DNA of 64,000 nt from Zoogloeaceae bacterium (GCA_024235595.1 JACKMC010000009.1:1-64000); one strand, 5' to 3'; shown: positions 7,911-17,399, numbered from the stretch's first letter. Made by a program: numbers and translations. The notes: generated by a model not told the origin, from the letters alone.

Positions 7911-9320
7911 TCAGATCACCTTGCCGGGATTCATCAGCCCCTGAGGATCGAAGAGCTGCTTGACGGCCAGCATCATCGCGGTTTCGTCAGCACTGCGGTA
8001 GCGGAGGATCTCGTCGCGCTTGAGCTGCCCGAGACCGTGTTCAGCCGAAATCGAGCCCCCGACGCTGGCAACCAGGTCATGCACGATTCGATTGACCGCG
8101 GGCGTCGACTCGATGAAGCGGGTGTTCGAGTCGGATTCCGGCTTCGAAAGGTTGTAGTGCAGGTTGCCGTCGCCGAGATGGCCGAAGGCGACCACCCTGA
8201 CTCCCGGAAACGCGTCCGAAAGCGCTTCGCCCGCCGAATCGAGGAAGGCGGGAATTCGGCTTACCGGAACGGACACGTCATGCTTGATGCTGACCCCCTC
8301 GAGGCGCTGGGCTTCCGAGATGTTCTCGCGCAGGTGCCATAGCGCACGCGCCTGCGAAATGGTGGTCGCAATGACCGCGTCGGCGATCAGTGCCGTGTCG
8401 AAAGCGACCGCCAGCGCCCCTTCCATGACTTGCCGCAAGGCCATTTCATCACTGCCATCCGCGAGTTCGACCAGCACTGCCCACGGGCCGGGCTGGTCGA
8501 TCGGCGCGCGGGCCCCCGGCATGTGCCGCAGGACCAACTCGAGCGCGGCACGGCCGATCAGTTCGAAACTGTTCAGCGCATTGCCCGCCGTGGCCTGGAA
8601 GTGAGCCAGCAGTTCAACCGCGAGCGCGGGTGAGTCGAGTTGAACCCACGCCACACATGAGGAACGCGGTCTCGGAAACAGCTTGAGCACTGCGGCAGTA
8701 ATGATCCCCAAGGTGCCTTCGGCGCCGATGAACAGCTGCTTGAGGTCGTAGCCGGTATTGTCCTTGCGCAATCCGCGCAGTCCGTTCCACAGCCGACCAT
8801 CGGGCAGGACAGCCTCGATTCCGAGCACGAGATCCCGAGTGTTTCCATACCGCAGCACATGCACGCCACCTGCATTGGTCGATAGATTGCCACCGATCTG
8901 GCAGCTACCTTCCGATGCAAGCGACAACGGGAAGAGCCGATCGATGTTCGCGGCAGCCTCCTGCACGGCAGCCAGCGTGCAACCGGCCTCGACCACCAGG
9001 GTATTGTTGGCCGCGTCGGACTCGCGGATGCGATTCAGGCGCCCGAGGCTGATGACCACCTCGTCGCCGCCGGCACGCGGCGTCGCGCCACCACACAAAC
9101 CGGTATTGCCCCCCTGTGGAACCATCGGCACGCCTGCCGCGTGGCAACGCGCCACCAGCTCGGAAAGCTCGGGTGCCGAGCCTGGTCGCAGGACTGCACG
9201 CGCGCGGCCGGTAAAGCGGCCTCGCCAGTCGGTCAGGTAGGGCGCCATCTCCACGGCATCGTCGAGTACGTTGGCTCTGCCGAGCAGTTCCGCCAGACCT
9301 TCGACAAAAGCATCTGCCAT
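7911..9320 (-). CDS. FAD-binding oxidoreductase, D-2-hydroxyacid dehydrogenase type
   Basis: This 469-residue protein belongs to the GlcD/D-lactate dehydrogenase flavin family, which oxidises D-2-hydroxyacids and passes electrons onward. The PP-loop VPQGGNTGLCGGATP (residues about 66-80) and GNLSTNAGG bind FAD. The C-terminal cap shows FGHLGDGNLHYN and ISAEHGLG, which carry the metal and substrate ligands of the family. GGAGGT precedes the ATG. D-lactate, D-2-hydroxyglutarate or another hydroxyacid are all possible substrates. No iron-sulfur partner subunit is adjacent. Confidence 0.85.
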   Translation of the reverse strand: MADAFVEGLAELLGRANVLDDAVEMAPYLTDWRGRFTGRARAVLRPGSAPELSELVARCHAAGVPMVPQGGNTGLCGGATPRAGGDEVVISLGRLNRIRESDAANNTLVVEAGCTLAAVQEAAANIDRLFPLSLASEGSCQIGGNLSTNAGGVHVLRYGNTRDLVLGIEAVLPDGRLWNGLRGLRKDNTGYDLKQLFIGAEGTLGIITAAVLKLFPRPRSSCVAWVQLDSPALAVELLAHFQATAGNALNSFELIGRAALELVLRHMPGARAPIDQPGPWAVLVELADGSDEMALRQVMEGALAVAFDTALIADAVIATTISQARALWHLRENISEAQRLEGVSIKHDVSVPVSRIPAFLDSAGEALSDAFPGVRVVAFGHLGDGNLHYNLSKPESDSNTRFIESTPAVNRIVHDLVASVGGSISAEHGLGQLKRDEILRYRSADETAMMLAVKQLFDPQGLMNPGKVI

Positions 9321-9354
9321 CGATTACCTCCGAATTACCCAGCGCCCGTAGAAC

Positions 9355-10263
9355 TCAACCATCGAGCGCATAGCGAATCGCGTGCATCGCATGCTCGACC
9401 GCCACCGCACCCTCGGCAATTGCCTCGGCCCCCCTATGATAGTCGAGCGGTCCCAATTGACCGAGGCGCGGCGTAATCAACACATCCGCGGGTTCGCCGG
9501 CCAGACGGCTGCGCGCCACCCGCACCTGCATGATGTTGATACTGGTGGACATCACGGTGAGAAGCGATGGGAGATCGTTTTCGGGTGCGACCGGCTCAAG
9601 TGAGCGCCCACCGATGCCGAAACGGCTGAAGAACCGCTCCGCCCATCCCGGCTCGTCGGTTTCCTCGCCCTCTGCCTTGACGCTTTTTCGTGTCTTTCCT
9701 ACCAGGTCCGATCCGAGATCGACCGCAATCACGACGTCCGCCCCCATCGCGCGGCACAGCGATACCGGCACGGGGTTCACCAAGCCGCCATCCACCAGCA
9801 GACGTCCATCGTGCACGACCGGAGTCAGCAGCCCGGGCAAGGCGATCGAAGCCCGCACTGCATCGGATACGCTACCTTCGCGCAGCCACACCTCACGGCC
9901 GTTGCGCAGGTCCGTGGCAACGCAGGCGAACGGGATTCCAAGTTCCGAAAAATCGCGGTCGGCGAATTTTCGCTCGAAGAAATCCATCAGACGGTCACCA
10001 CGGATCAGCCCGCTGCGCAAGCTTATGTCCATGAGCGAAACCACATTGTTCCATTTGAGCGAACCGACCCAGGTCTTGAGCTTGTCCAGATCGCCAGCCG
10101 CCGCCGCCGCACCGACGAAGGCACCGATCGAGCAGCCGCAGATCACGTCAGGCTTCACGCCCTCCTTGGCAAGCGCCTCGATCACGCCCAAGTGCGCCCA
10201 CCCGCGTGCAGACCCACTCCCCAGAGCAAGTCCGATTCGCGGGCGGATGCCGGGAGGACTCAA
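9355..10263 (-). CDS. Patatin-like phospholipase (RssA-like)
   Basis: This 302-residue protein shows the patatin catalytic dyad: the oxyanion-hole LGSGSARG (residues 14-21), the nucleophile Ser45 in GCSIG, and the Asp of VDGGLVNPVP. It should be a serine acyl hydrolase acting on membrane lipids. No signal peptide is visible. The only plausible start is TTG at 10263; the nearby ATG is out of frame. It lies 12 bp after the rimO stop on the same strand, so the two are probably cotranscribed. Confidence 0.85.
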   Translation of the reverse strand: MSPPGIRPRIGLALGSGSARGWAHLGVIEALAKEGVKPDVICGCSIGAFVGAAAAAGDLDKLKTWVGSLKWNNVVSLMDISLRSGLIRGDRLMDFFERKFADRDFSELGIPFACVATDLRNGREVWLREGSVSDAVRASIALPGLLTPVVHDGRLLVDGGLVNPVPVSLCRAMGADVVIAVDLGSDLVGKTRKSVKAEGEETDEPGWAERFFSRFGIGGRSLEPVAPENDLPSLLTVMSTSINIMQVRVARSRLAGEPADVLITPRLGQLGPLDYHRGAEAIAEGAVAVEHAMHAIRYALDG

Positions 10264-10275
10264 CGCAGCATGCGC

Positions 10276-11604
10276 CTAGTGACGCACCTCGTCGACCGGC
10301 TCGGCGTAGAGGTCATGCACATCGCAGTCCGTAATGCGGACCCTGACCAGATCCCCGGCCTCGAGCCCGTCGCCTCGAGGAATCATGACCAGCCCATCGA
10401 TGTCCGGCGCGTCGGCGGGAGATCTCGCCAGCGCCCCCTCGTCATCGACCTCGTCGACGAGAACCGTCATCTCGCGGCCGATGAATCGTTCGAGGCGCTG
10501 CGTGCTGATGTCTTCCTGAAACTCCATCAACTGTATGCGCCGCGCTTCGCGAACATCGTCGGGAACGGCCCCCGGCAGTTCGTTTGCCGCAGCGCCCTCG
10601 ACCGGGGAGTAAGCAAATGCGCCCACCCGGTCCAACTGCGCCTCTTCGAGAAACTGCAGCAGCATCTCGAAATCTTCATCCGTCTCGCCGGGAAAGCCGG
10701 TGATGAAGGTCGAGCGGATCGTGAGATCCGGACATATCTCGCGCCAGCGACGAATCCGCTCGAGATTGTTCTCCGAGCTTGCGGGACGCTTCATCGCCTT
10801 GAGGATCCGCGGACTGGCATGCTGGAACGGGACGTCGAGATACGGCAAAACCTTGCCTTCGGCCATTAGCGGAATGACGTCGTCTACGCTCGGATACGGA
10901 TAGACGTAGTGCAGCCGCACCCACACACCAAGCTCGCCGAGCGCATTGCAGAGGTCATAGAGCCTGGTCTTGAGCGGGCGTCCGCCCCAGAAACCGGTCC
11001 GATAGCGGGTGTCGACACCATAGGCGCTGGTGTCCTGCGAAATCACCAGCAGCTCCTTGACACCGGCGTCAACGAGTTTTTCCGCTTCGCGCATTACCTC
11101 GTGGATCGGCCTGCTGACAAGATCGCCGCGCATCGACGGAATGATGCAGAAGGTGCAGCGATGGTTGCAGCCTTCGGAGATCTTCAGATATGCATAGTGC
11201 TGGGGCGTGAGCCGGATTCCCTGTGGCGGGACCAGATCGATGAACGGGTCATGAGGCTTCGGCAGATGGCGATGCACCGCCTGCATCACCTGCTCGGTTG
11301 CATGAGGCCCGGTGATTTCAAGCACTTGCGGGTGGGCAGCGAGAATCAGGTCGTCCTTTGCTCCCAGGCAGCCGGTGACGATGACCTTCCCATTCTCGTT
11401 CAAGGCTTCGCCGATCGCATCGAGCGATTCCTCTACGGCGGCGTCGATGAAACCGCAGGTGTTGACGACCACCAGGTCTGCGTCGTCATAGTCGCCCGAA
11501 ATCTCATATCCTTCGCTCCTCAGACGGGTGAGGATATGCTCGGAATCGACGGTGGCCTTCGGGCAACCAAGGGAAACGAATCCCACGCGAGGTACTGGTT
11601 TCAT
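10276..11604 (-). CDS. rimO: Ribosomal protein S12 methylthiotransferase RimO
   Basis: RimO adds a methylthio group to an aspartate of ribosomal protein S12. The 442 residues follow the family layout: an N-terminal cluster-binding domain (SLGCPKATVDS, NTCGF, VTGCLGAK), the radical SAM motif CNHRCTFC followed by IIPSMRGD, and a C-terminal TRAM domain (EMTVLVDEVDDEG, onward). MiaB has a similar build, but SLGCPKATVDSE and the acidic TRAM end are typical of RimO. Confidence 0.95.
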   Translation of the reverse strand: MKPVPRVGFVSLGCPKATVDSEHILTRLRSEGYEISGDYDDADLVVVNTCGFIDAAVEESLDAIGEALNENGKVIVTGCLGAKDDLILAAHPQVLEITGPHATEQVMQAVHRHLPKPHDPFIDLVPPQGIRLTPQHYAYLKISEGCNHRCTFCIIPSMRGDLVSRPIHEVMREAEKLVDAGVKELLVISQDTSAYGVDTRYRTGFWGGRPLKTRLYDLCNALGELGVWVRLHYVYPYPSVDDVIPLMAEGKVLPYLDVPFQHASPRILKAMKRPASSENNLERIRRWREICPDLTIRSTFITGFPGETDEDFEMLLQFLEEAQLDRVGAFAYSPVEGAAANELPGAVPDDVREARRIQLMEFQEDISTQRLERFIGREMTVLVDEVDDEGALARSPADAPDIDGLVMIPRGDGLEAGDLVRVRITDCDVHDLYAEPVDEVRH

Positions 11605-11660
11605 TCAATTCGACAGTGTGTTGAGGGGCCGCCCGACCTTGCCAAGGATGCCAGCGGAAC

Positions 11661-12287
11661 CTACTTCTTGCCGCCGCTTGCCGGCTTGGTATCGCCATCC
11701 TGCGAAGTGGACTCCTCTTCCGCAGGCGCTTGCCCGGGCACACCCTCGCCCGGAACATAGTTGGGGAACTGGAAACCCGAGAACAGGTTGCGCGTCTGGC
11801 TCTCGATCTTTTCCTGCATCTGGGTGAACATCTTCTTGCTCTGTTCCATGTAGGCGCCCATTACGCTTTGCATGGCCGGCCCCTGGAAATTGAGAAACTG
11901 GGCCCACAGATCCTGGCTGATGGGGCTGTTTTCTCCGTAGATCGACTTCGCCTGATCCTGGAGTTTTTGTTGCATGTCGGTAAAGGCCTTGATGTTGTTC
12001 TCAAGGTATTTGCCCATCATGCCCTGCATGGCATTGCCATAGAAGCGGATCATGTGGGCCAGCAGATCGCTGGTGAACATCGGCGCGCCGCCGGCCTCTT
12101 CTTCCAGAATGATCTGCAGGAGAATGCTCCGAGTGAGGTCTTCACTGGTCTTCGCATCGATCACCTGGAAATCTTCGTTCCCGAGCACCAGCTCCTTCAC
12201 GTCGGCCAGCGTGATGTACGAACTGGTGCGAGTGTCATACAGCCTGCGATTCGGGTATTTCTTGATCAGGCGCAGTTGATCAGCCAT
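11661..12287 (-). CDS. phaR: Polyhydroxyalkanoate synthesis repressor PhaR
   Basis: PhaR is a DNA-binding repressor that also senses PHA granules and controls phasin and PHA synthesis genes. The 208 residues begin with the signature LIKKYPNRRLYDTRTSSYI and an N-terminal DNA-binding domain, followed by PHB-accumulation repeats (SDLLAHMIRFYGNAMQGMM) and a Pro/Glu-rich tail. The ATG at 12287 has GAGGAGA 8 bases upstream; the longer frame to 12368 lacks such a site. It lies directly downstream of the two reductase genes. Confidence 0.95.
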   Translation of the reverse strand: MADQLRLIKKYPNRRLYDTRTSSYITLADVKELVLGNEDFQVIDAKTSEDLTRSILLQIILEEEAGGAPMFTSDLLAHMIRFYGNAMQGMMGKYLENNIKAFTDMQQKLQDQAKSIYGENSPISQDLWAQFLNFQGPAMQSVMGAYMEQSKKMFTQMQEKIESQTRNLFSGFQFPNYVPGEGVPGQAPAEEESTSQDGDTKPASGGKK

Positions 12288-12351
12288 TTGCTCATTCTCC
12301 TCGGTGGCGGAGAGTCCGCTCTCGTATTGCAGCATTATATCGCGACGCGAA

Positions 12352-12378
12352 AAGGAAAACCCCGCCACAGGGCGGGGT
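12352..12378 (-). terminator. Intrinsic terminator after the first reductase gene
   Basis: ACCCCGCC pairs with GGCGGGGT around a 4-base loop. On the minus strand the stem is followed by TTTTCCTTTT. It separates the reductase gene ending at 12412 from phaR. Confidence 0.85.
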
Positions 12379-12411
12379 CACGACAACATTTTCTCGCTTT
12401 GCACAAGAAAA

Positions 12412-13152
12412 TCAGCACATGTGCAGGCCGCCGTTGATGTTGATCGTCGCTCCGGTCACGTAACCCGCCATTTCCGACGCGAGATAGGAACACAGCGCGC
12501 CGATTTCCTCGGGTTTGCCCAGACGCTTCATGGGAACGGTGTCGATGATGCCCTGGCGGATATCCTCGCGAATCGCCATGACCATCTCGGTGCCGATATA
12601 GCCCGGAGCGACCGCGTTCACGGTAACGCCCTTGGTTGACAGCTCAGATGCCAGTGCCTTGGTGAACCCCAGGACACCTGCCTTCGCGGTCGAGTAGTTG
12701 GTTTGACCAGCCTGCCCCTTGACGCCGTTGACCGACGAGATGTTGATGATGCGACCCCAGCCACGCTCCGCCATCTTCGGCGAGATATGGTGCGTCACAT
12801 TGAAGAGACTGTTGAGGTTGGTGTTGATCACAGCGTCCCACTGGCCCTTCTCCATTTTCGGGAAGAACTTGTCGCGCGTGATGCCCGCGTTGTTCACGAG
12901 CACATCGATCGGACCGACTTCGGCCTCGATCTTCGCAACCATGGCGGCACACGAGTCGTAATCCGAAACATCACCCTCGGCAGCAATGAAATCGAAGCCG
13001 AGTTCCTTCTGTTTCGCCAGCCATCCGTCCTTCTCCGGAAAACCCGGCAGACAGTTGGCGAGCACCGTCATCCCATCGTTTGCGAGAGACTGACAGATTG
13101 CGGTGCCAAGGCCACCCATGGCTCCGGTCACAAGCGCGACTTTCTTGGTCAT
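12412..13152 (-). CDS. phaB: Acetoacetyl-CoA reductase (PhaB), copy 1
   Basis: PhaB reduces acetoacetyl-CoA to (R)-3-hydroxybutyryl-CoA with NADPH for PHA synthesis. The 246 residues form a short-chain dehydrogenase: VTGAMGGLG at the N-terminus, NNAGITRD, the catalytic Ser of INISSVNG and the Tyr-x3-Lys of NYSTAKAG. The ATG at 13152 has AAGGA at a 7-base distance. Two further in-frame ATG codons stand directly before it. It is about 60% similar by eye to the next reductase, so one may be specialised or redundant. Confidence 0.92.
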   Translation of the reverse strand: MTKKVALVTGAMGGLGTAICQSLANDGMTVLANCLPGFPEKDGWLAKQKELGFDFIAAEGDVSDYDSCAAMVAKIEAEVGPIDVLVNNAGITRDKFFPKMEKGQWDAVINTNLNSLFNVTHHISPKMAERGWGRIINISSVNGVKGQAGQTNYSTAKAGVLGFTKALASELSTKGVTVNAVAPGYIGTEMVMAIREDIRQGIIDTVPMKRLGKPEEIGALCSYLASEMAGYVTGATININGGLHMC

Positions 13153-13285
13153 CATCATTCCTTGCGCGGCAATTAGTTGGTTGGGCACTACCGGTCACTG
13201 CACCGCAAAACACGACCTGCAGCGATATACCCCTGCAGCGGCTAGAGCCACTTCGATACCGATTATATACACAGGCGAGCCGATT

Positions 13286-13300
13286 TGCTGCAACGCAGCA
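13286..13300. promoter_or_regulatory. Candidate PhaR operator
   Basis: The palindrome TGCTGCAACGCAGCA contains CTGC-N3-GCAG, the kind of TGC-rich site reported for PhaR in other bacteria. It lies about 135 bp upstream of the reductase start at 13152 and close to the phaR gene itself. Binding is inferred. Confidence 0.5.
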
Positions 13301-13555
13301 TCCAGTTTTGAAAAAAATCGACACAGATTCGGTCATTCGATGTCGTCAGCCCTGCTTCGAGCGGGCTCGCGGATTGGCCTGACACCTCAAGGGCGAGGCG
13401 ACCCGAAGCGCCGACCGCGGGTCGCCACCGCAAACGTGAGCCTGTCCCAGGAGGTGGTCCAGGAGCCGCGGCGACCAACGCAGATCCGCGTCATGCTCGG
13501 CGCCCTGGTCTTGCCAGTAGATCGCGGCACGCTCAGCGAAAAGACGCGGAGAAAC

Positions 13556-13588
13556 AAAAAACGCCGCTCGGGATGCCCCGGCGGCGTT
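13556..13588 (-). terminator. Intrinsic terminator after the second reductase gene
   Basis: On the minus strand AACGCCGC and GCGGCGTT form an 8-bp stem, with further pairing in the loop (CGGGGCATCCCG), followed by a run of T. It ends the transcript of the gene at 13631-14371. Confidence 0.88.
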
Positions 13589-13630
13589 CGGAACGACGAG
13601 GATTCTCGCCGGGTATCTCTCGCAGCGAAA

Positions 13631-14371
13631 TCAGAACATGTGCTGACCACCATTGATCGAGATGTTCGCACCGGTCACGAACGCTGCTTCCTCGGAAGAC
13701 AGGTAGGCGACCAGACCTGCGATCTCTTCCGGCTTGCCAAGGCGGCTGACCGGAATCTGCGGCAGAATCTTGGAATCGAGAATCTCTTGCGGAATCGCCA
13801 TCACCATCTTGGTGCCGATGTATCCCGGAGAAATGGTATTGACGGTGACGCCGTTTCGCGCGACCTCGAGCGCCAGCGCCTTGGTAAAGCCATGCATGCC
13901 GGCCTTGGCAGCGGAGTAGTTCGTCTGTCCGAAGGCACCCTTCTGGCCATTGACCGAAGAGACGTTGATAACCCGCCCCCACTTGCGCTCGACCATGCCA
14001 TCCATGACCTGCTTGGTCATGTTGAAAACACTGTCGAGGTTGGTCGATACCACCGCATCCCAATCCGCCTTGGTCATCTTCTTGAAGGTCATGTCGCGGG
14101 TAATACCGGCATTGTTCACCAGTACGTCCACCGCGCCTACCTCGGCAGTCACCTTTTCGACGCATGCCTTGCAGGAGTCGAAATCGGCGACATCGCAGGC
14201 AAACGCCTTGAAGCCATATCCCATGTTGTTCATGGTCTGCAGCCAGTCGCCTGCCTTGGTGTTGCCGGGCGAGTGCGTTGTCACGACGCGATACCCCAGC
14301 GCGGCAAGCTTGATGCAGACTGCCTCACCAAGACCACCCATACCACCTGTTACAAGTGCCACTCTAGCCAT
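13631..14371 (-). CDS. phaB: Acetoacetyl-CoA reductase (PhaB), copy 2
   Basis: This second short-chain reductase has 246 residues. It has VTGGMGGLGEAVC at the start, NNAGITRDMTF, INVSSVNGQKG-like catalytic Ser, NYSAAKAG (Tyr and Lys) and the PhaB-typical ending ISINGGQHMF. It lies between phaC upstream and the other phaB downstream, each with its own terminator. Two adjacent reductases may reflect different expression or cofactor preference (NADPH or NADH). Confidence 0.92.
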   Translation of the reverse strand: MARVALVTGGMGGLGEAVCIKLAALGYRVVTTHSPGNTKAGDWLQTMNNMGYGFKAFACDVADFDSCKACVEKVTAEVGAVDVLVNNAGITRDMTFKKMTKADWDAVVSTNLDSVFNMTKQVMDGMVERKWGRVINVSSVNGQKGAFGQTNYSAAKAGMHGFTKALALEVARNGVTVNTISPGYIGTKMVMAIPQEILDSKILPQIPVSRLGKPEEIAGLVAYLSSEEAAFVTGANISINGGQHMF

Positions 14372-14495
14372 GTTTTCTCCTCTCCCTTAACGCTATCGGG
14401 GGTAAAGCAGAAACCGGTAACGCCCCCTTCTTCGTCGCTACCGCTGCGTATCGAATATCTTGCGCCGAGCCATGCATCGGCAAGGCTATCAGAGA

Positions 14496-16232
14496 TCAGG
14501 CTCTGGCCTTTACATATCGTCCCGGCGCTGGCTCGATCGGCTCGTGGCGCGGGCTGCCCAGACGCCCACGCGCCTTGACCTCCTTGCCGCTCTTCGGTTT
14601 CAGCCAGCCGATCCAGTGATTCCACCAGCTGCCCGGCTCCTCGCTTGCCGACTCCAGCCATTCCTCGGGGGACGCGGCGCCCGAATCACTGACCCAGTAG
14701 CTGCGGCGGTTTTTCGAAGCCGGGTTTATCGCCCCGGCAATGTGGCCGCTGGCGCCCAGCACGAACGTGGCATCTCCGCCCAGAAGGCGCCGCGAAAGAT
14801 ATGCGCTTGTCCATGGAACGATATGGTCTTCGCGAGTCGCGAGCAAGTAGGCGGGGACGTCGATCTTGCCGAGATCCACCTTCACGCCCAGCATCTTGAG
14901 TTTTCCCGGCACCCGCAGGCTGTTCTCGAGATACATGTTGCGCAGGTACCAGGCCAGGAAGGGGCCAGGCAGATTGGTGCTGTCCGAATTCCAGTACAGC
15001 AGGTCGAATGCCTGCGGCTTGCCGCCCTTCAGATAATTGCCGACGACGTACTGCCAGATGAGGTCGTTCGCCCGCAGGCTGGAAAAGACGTTTGCCAGTT
15101 CCTGCCCCTTGAGCAGACCACCCTTGCCGATGGCGGCTTCGCGGGCCGCCACCGAGCTCTCATCGATGAGGCAACCCAGTTCGCCGGGATCCGAGAAGTC
15201 CAGCAGGGTGGTCATGAGGGTCAGGCTCGCAACCGGATCCTCGCCCTTGGCCTTCAGCACCGCAAGCGCCGAGGAAAGGATGGTGCCACCGACGCAGAAG
15301 CCGAGCACATGCGGCTTCTTCACCCGGGTCACGTCGCGGACGATCTCGAGCGCGGTGATCGGCCCCAGGCTGAGGTAATCGTCCCAGCCGATCTTCGCCT
15401 CCTCGGGCCCAGCGTTCTTCCACGACACCAGGAACACCGTGAAACCCTGCTCGACAATGAAGCGCACCAGCGAATTGGCCGGCTGCAAATCCATGATGTA
15501 GAACTTGTTGATGCACGGCGGCACGATCAGCAGCGGCGTCTGATGAACCTTCTCGGTCAGCGGCGAATACTGGATCAGCTGCATCAGCTGATTTTCGTAG
15601 ATCACCGAGCCGGGGGTCACCGCCAGATTGCGCCCTACCTCGAAGGCGCTGTCGTCGGTCATCGAAATGCGGCCCTTTTCGAGATCCTTGAGCAGATTCT
15701 GGATGCCCCGGGTGATGCTCTCACCCTTGGTCTCGACCGCCGTCTTGAGAAACTCCGGGTTGGTCGCGGCGAAATTCGACGGCGCCATGGCATCGACGTA
15801 TTGTCGCGTCAGGAACTGGATTCGCTCCTTGGCGCGTCCGTCTTCGATCGGCAGCGAATCGGAAACCCTGCCGAGAAACTCCGCGTTGATCAGATACGCC
15901 TGCCTGAGGTAATCGAACACCGGGCTCTCGTTCCATTCCGGCGCCGAGAAACGGCGATCGCCCGGCGGCGGCGCAACCACCGGCTGTGGAGTCTCGCCAG
16001 GCTTGCTCTGCATCAGCCCCGACCACAATGCGGCGTGGCGGGCGGCCAGGTCGCGCTGCAACTCCAGCATCCGTTCCGCGCCCGGCAGCGTCACGCTTTC
16101 GGGCATGGTCGGGACCTTTCCCGGCACAGCGCCTTGCTGATTCACGAACTGAAAGAAATTCTGGGCCAGCGATTGCCCGAACTGGAGAATCCCTTCGAGC
16201 CCCGCGCCAGAAGTGTCATTGGGGTTGGACAT
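14496..16232 (-). CDS. phaC: Class I polyhydroxyalkanoate synthase PhaC
   Basis: PhaC polymerises (R)-3-hydroxyacyl-CoA at the granule surface. The 578 residues fit class I enzymes that act without PhaE. The N-terminal domain ends near residue 200. The alpha/beta-hydrolase core carries the lipase-like box GFCVGG with nucleophile Cys313, the Asp of REDHIVPW and the His of GASGHIAG. The conserved PPCINKFYIMDL precedes the box. Order on the strand is phaC, phaB, phaB, phaR, with separate terminators rather than one tight operon. Confidence 0.96.
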   Translation of the reverse strand: MSNPNDTSGAGLEGILQFGQSLAQNFFQFVNQQGAVPGKVPTMPESVTLPGAERMLELQRDLAARHAALWSGLMQSKPGETPQPVVAPPPGDRRFSAPEWNESPVFDYLRQAYLINAEFLGRVSDSLPIEDGRAKERIQFLTRQYVDAMAPSNFAATNPEFLKTAVETKGESITRGIQNLLKDLEKGRISMTDDSAFEVGRNLAVTPGSVIYENQLMQLIQYSPLTEKVHQTPLLIVPPCINKFYIMDLQPANSLVRFIVEQGFTVFLVSWKNAGPEEAKIGWDDYLSLGPITALEIVRDVTRVKKPHVLGFCVGGTILSSALAVLKAKGEDPVASLTLMTTLLDFSDPGELGCLIDESSVAAREAAIGKGGLLKGQELANVFSSLRANDLIWQYVVGNYLKGGKPQAFDLLYWNSDSTNLPGPFLAWYLRNMYLENSLRVPGKLKMLGVKVDLGKIDVPAYLLATREDHIVPWTSAYLSRRLLGGDATFVLGASGHIAGAINPASKNRRSYWVSDSGAASPEEWLESASEEPGSWWNHWIGWLKPKSGKEVKARGRLGSPRHEPIEPAPGRYVKARA

Positions 16233-16373
16233 CAGACAGCCTCCATAATCCTGTTATTCTCGTCGAATGCGAATGAGCGGATTCCCCGCCCCGCAGGATG
16301 CCAGGCGATTCGAAAGCGGGCCTGTCAGCTGCGCCACAGGCAAGCCGCCCAGCATCCGGATCCTGACCTCGTC

Positions 16374-16616
16374 ATGTATATTATCGCGATAGCCTGGCTT
16401 TACGTTGCATTGATGGTATCCATCGCCGACACTTCGGTGGTCGGTGGCGTGATGACCTTCCTGTTTTCCGGCTTGGCGCCGCTGGCGCTGTTTCTGTGGA
16501 TCTTCGGTGCACCGGCACGCAAACGCACGAGGCTCGCGCGGGAACGTCAGGAGTCGCGGCAGCGGGACGCCCCCGACCGAACCGGCGGGCAGGCAGACGA
16601 GGCGGCCGACCGATGA
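16374..16616 (+). CDS. Small membrane protein, conserved but unknown
   Basis: This 80-residue frame starts MYIIAIAWLYVALMVSIAD and has two hydrophobic segments (about residues 2-18 and 24-44, with GGVMTFLFSGLAPLALFLWIF) followed by a basic, Arg-rich tail. It is the only plus-strand frame between phaC and pgeF that looks like protein, with membrane segments, a GAPARKR cytoplasmic junction and a polar tail. No Shine-Dalgarno consensus is obvious. Function unknown. Confidence 0.65.
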   Translation: MYIIAIAWLYVALMVSIADTSVVGGVMTFLFSGLAPLALFLWIFGAPARKRTRLARERQESRQRDAPDRTGGQADEAADR

Positions 16617-16667
16617 CACGGATTCCGCCGGGCTGCCAGGCCCACTGAGCCGAAAACTTAGCAAGGT

Positions 16668-17399
16668 TCACTCCAGCCACACCATACTGGCCATCCTGCC
16701 AGTGACCTTGTCGCGACGATAGGAGTAAAAGCGGCCGGGGTCCGCAAAGGTGCATAGATTCCCGCCACAGACCCGCTCAACGCCAATCGACCACAAGCGC
16801 TGACGCGCCAGCAGGTACAGGTCCGCAAGCCATTTGCCTGCGTTGCCGGTCGCCTTGAAGGCAGCATCGGCCTCGGGCCCGCGCCGCAGGAAAGCCTCGC
16901 GAACCTCACCCCCGACCTCGAAATGCTGCGGGCCGATCGCCGGACCCAGCCAGGCCATGATCCCGGAAGGAGGAACACGCATCGATCGCACTGCGGCCTC
17001 GAGCACCCCCGCCTCGAGGCCCCGCCAACCGGCGTGAGCCGCCGCGACGACCGCGCCCGCCTCATCGCAGAACAGCACTGGCAGGCAATCTGCCGTCATC
17101 ACCGCACACACCAGCCCGGAACCACGGGCAACGGAAGCGTCGGCGCGGGTTCCGCTCGGGTCGCGGCCGCATTCGGCCACGTCGATGCCATGCACCTGAT
17201 CGAGCCACAACGGCTGCGCAGGCAGCGCCTTCGCCAATCGCGAGCGGTTGAGCCCTACCGCCTCGGGCGTGTCGCCGACGTGCATGCCGAGGTTGAGCGA
17301 ATCGTATGGCGCATCGCTGAAGCCGCCGAGCCGCGTCGTCGACAGCGCACGCACGTTCCGCGGGGCCGGCCAGTCCGGCACGATCCACCCTTTGTTCAT
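16668..17399 (-). CDS. pgeF: Peptidoglycan editing factor PgeF (laccase-domain protein)
   Basis: PgeF is a cytoplasmic zinc amidase-like protein that corrects wrongly incorporated amino acids in peptidoglycan precursors. The 243 residues show the DUF152 signature: LWLDQVHGIDV, MTADCLPVLFCDEAGAVVA and AHAGWRGLEAGV, with the metal ligands (His of QVHG, Cys of ADC, His of AHAGWRG). The gene overlaps the rluD stop by 4 bp (ATGA type), so they are translationally coupled, a pairing common in proteobacteria. Confidence 0.93.
   Translation of the reverse strand: MNKGWIVPDWPAPRNVRALSTTRLGGFSDAPYDSLNLGMHVGDTPEAVGLNRSRLAKALPAQPLWLDQVHGIDVAECGRDPSGTRADASVARGSGLVCAVMTADCLPVLFCDEAGAVVAAAHAGWRGLEAGVLEAAVRSMRVPPSGIMAWLGPAIGPQHFEVGGEVREAFLRRGPEADAAFKATGNAGKWLADLYLLARQRLWSIGVERVCGGNLCTFADPGRFYSYRRDKVTGRMASMVWLE

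Larger units (their letters stand above)
13153..13630. other. Intergenic region between the two reductase genes
   Basis: This 478-bp stretch has no convincing gene. It holds the PhaR-like operator at 13286-13300 and the terminator of the upstream reductase at 13556-13588. An AT-rich segment (GATTATATACACAGG) at 13261-13275 may contain the promoter of the first reductase. Confidence 0.6.

Noticed and set aside
14460..16616. A 718-codon plus-strand frame opposite phaC
   Set aside because: phaC on the minus strand has full catalytic motifs. Only the last 80 codons, beyond phaC, look like protein and are listed separately.
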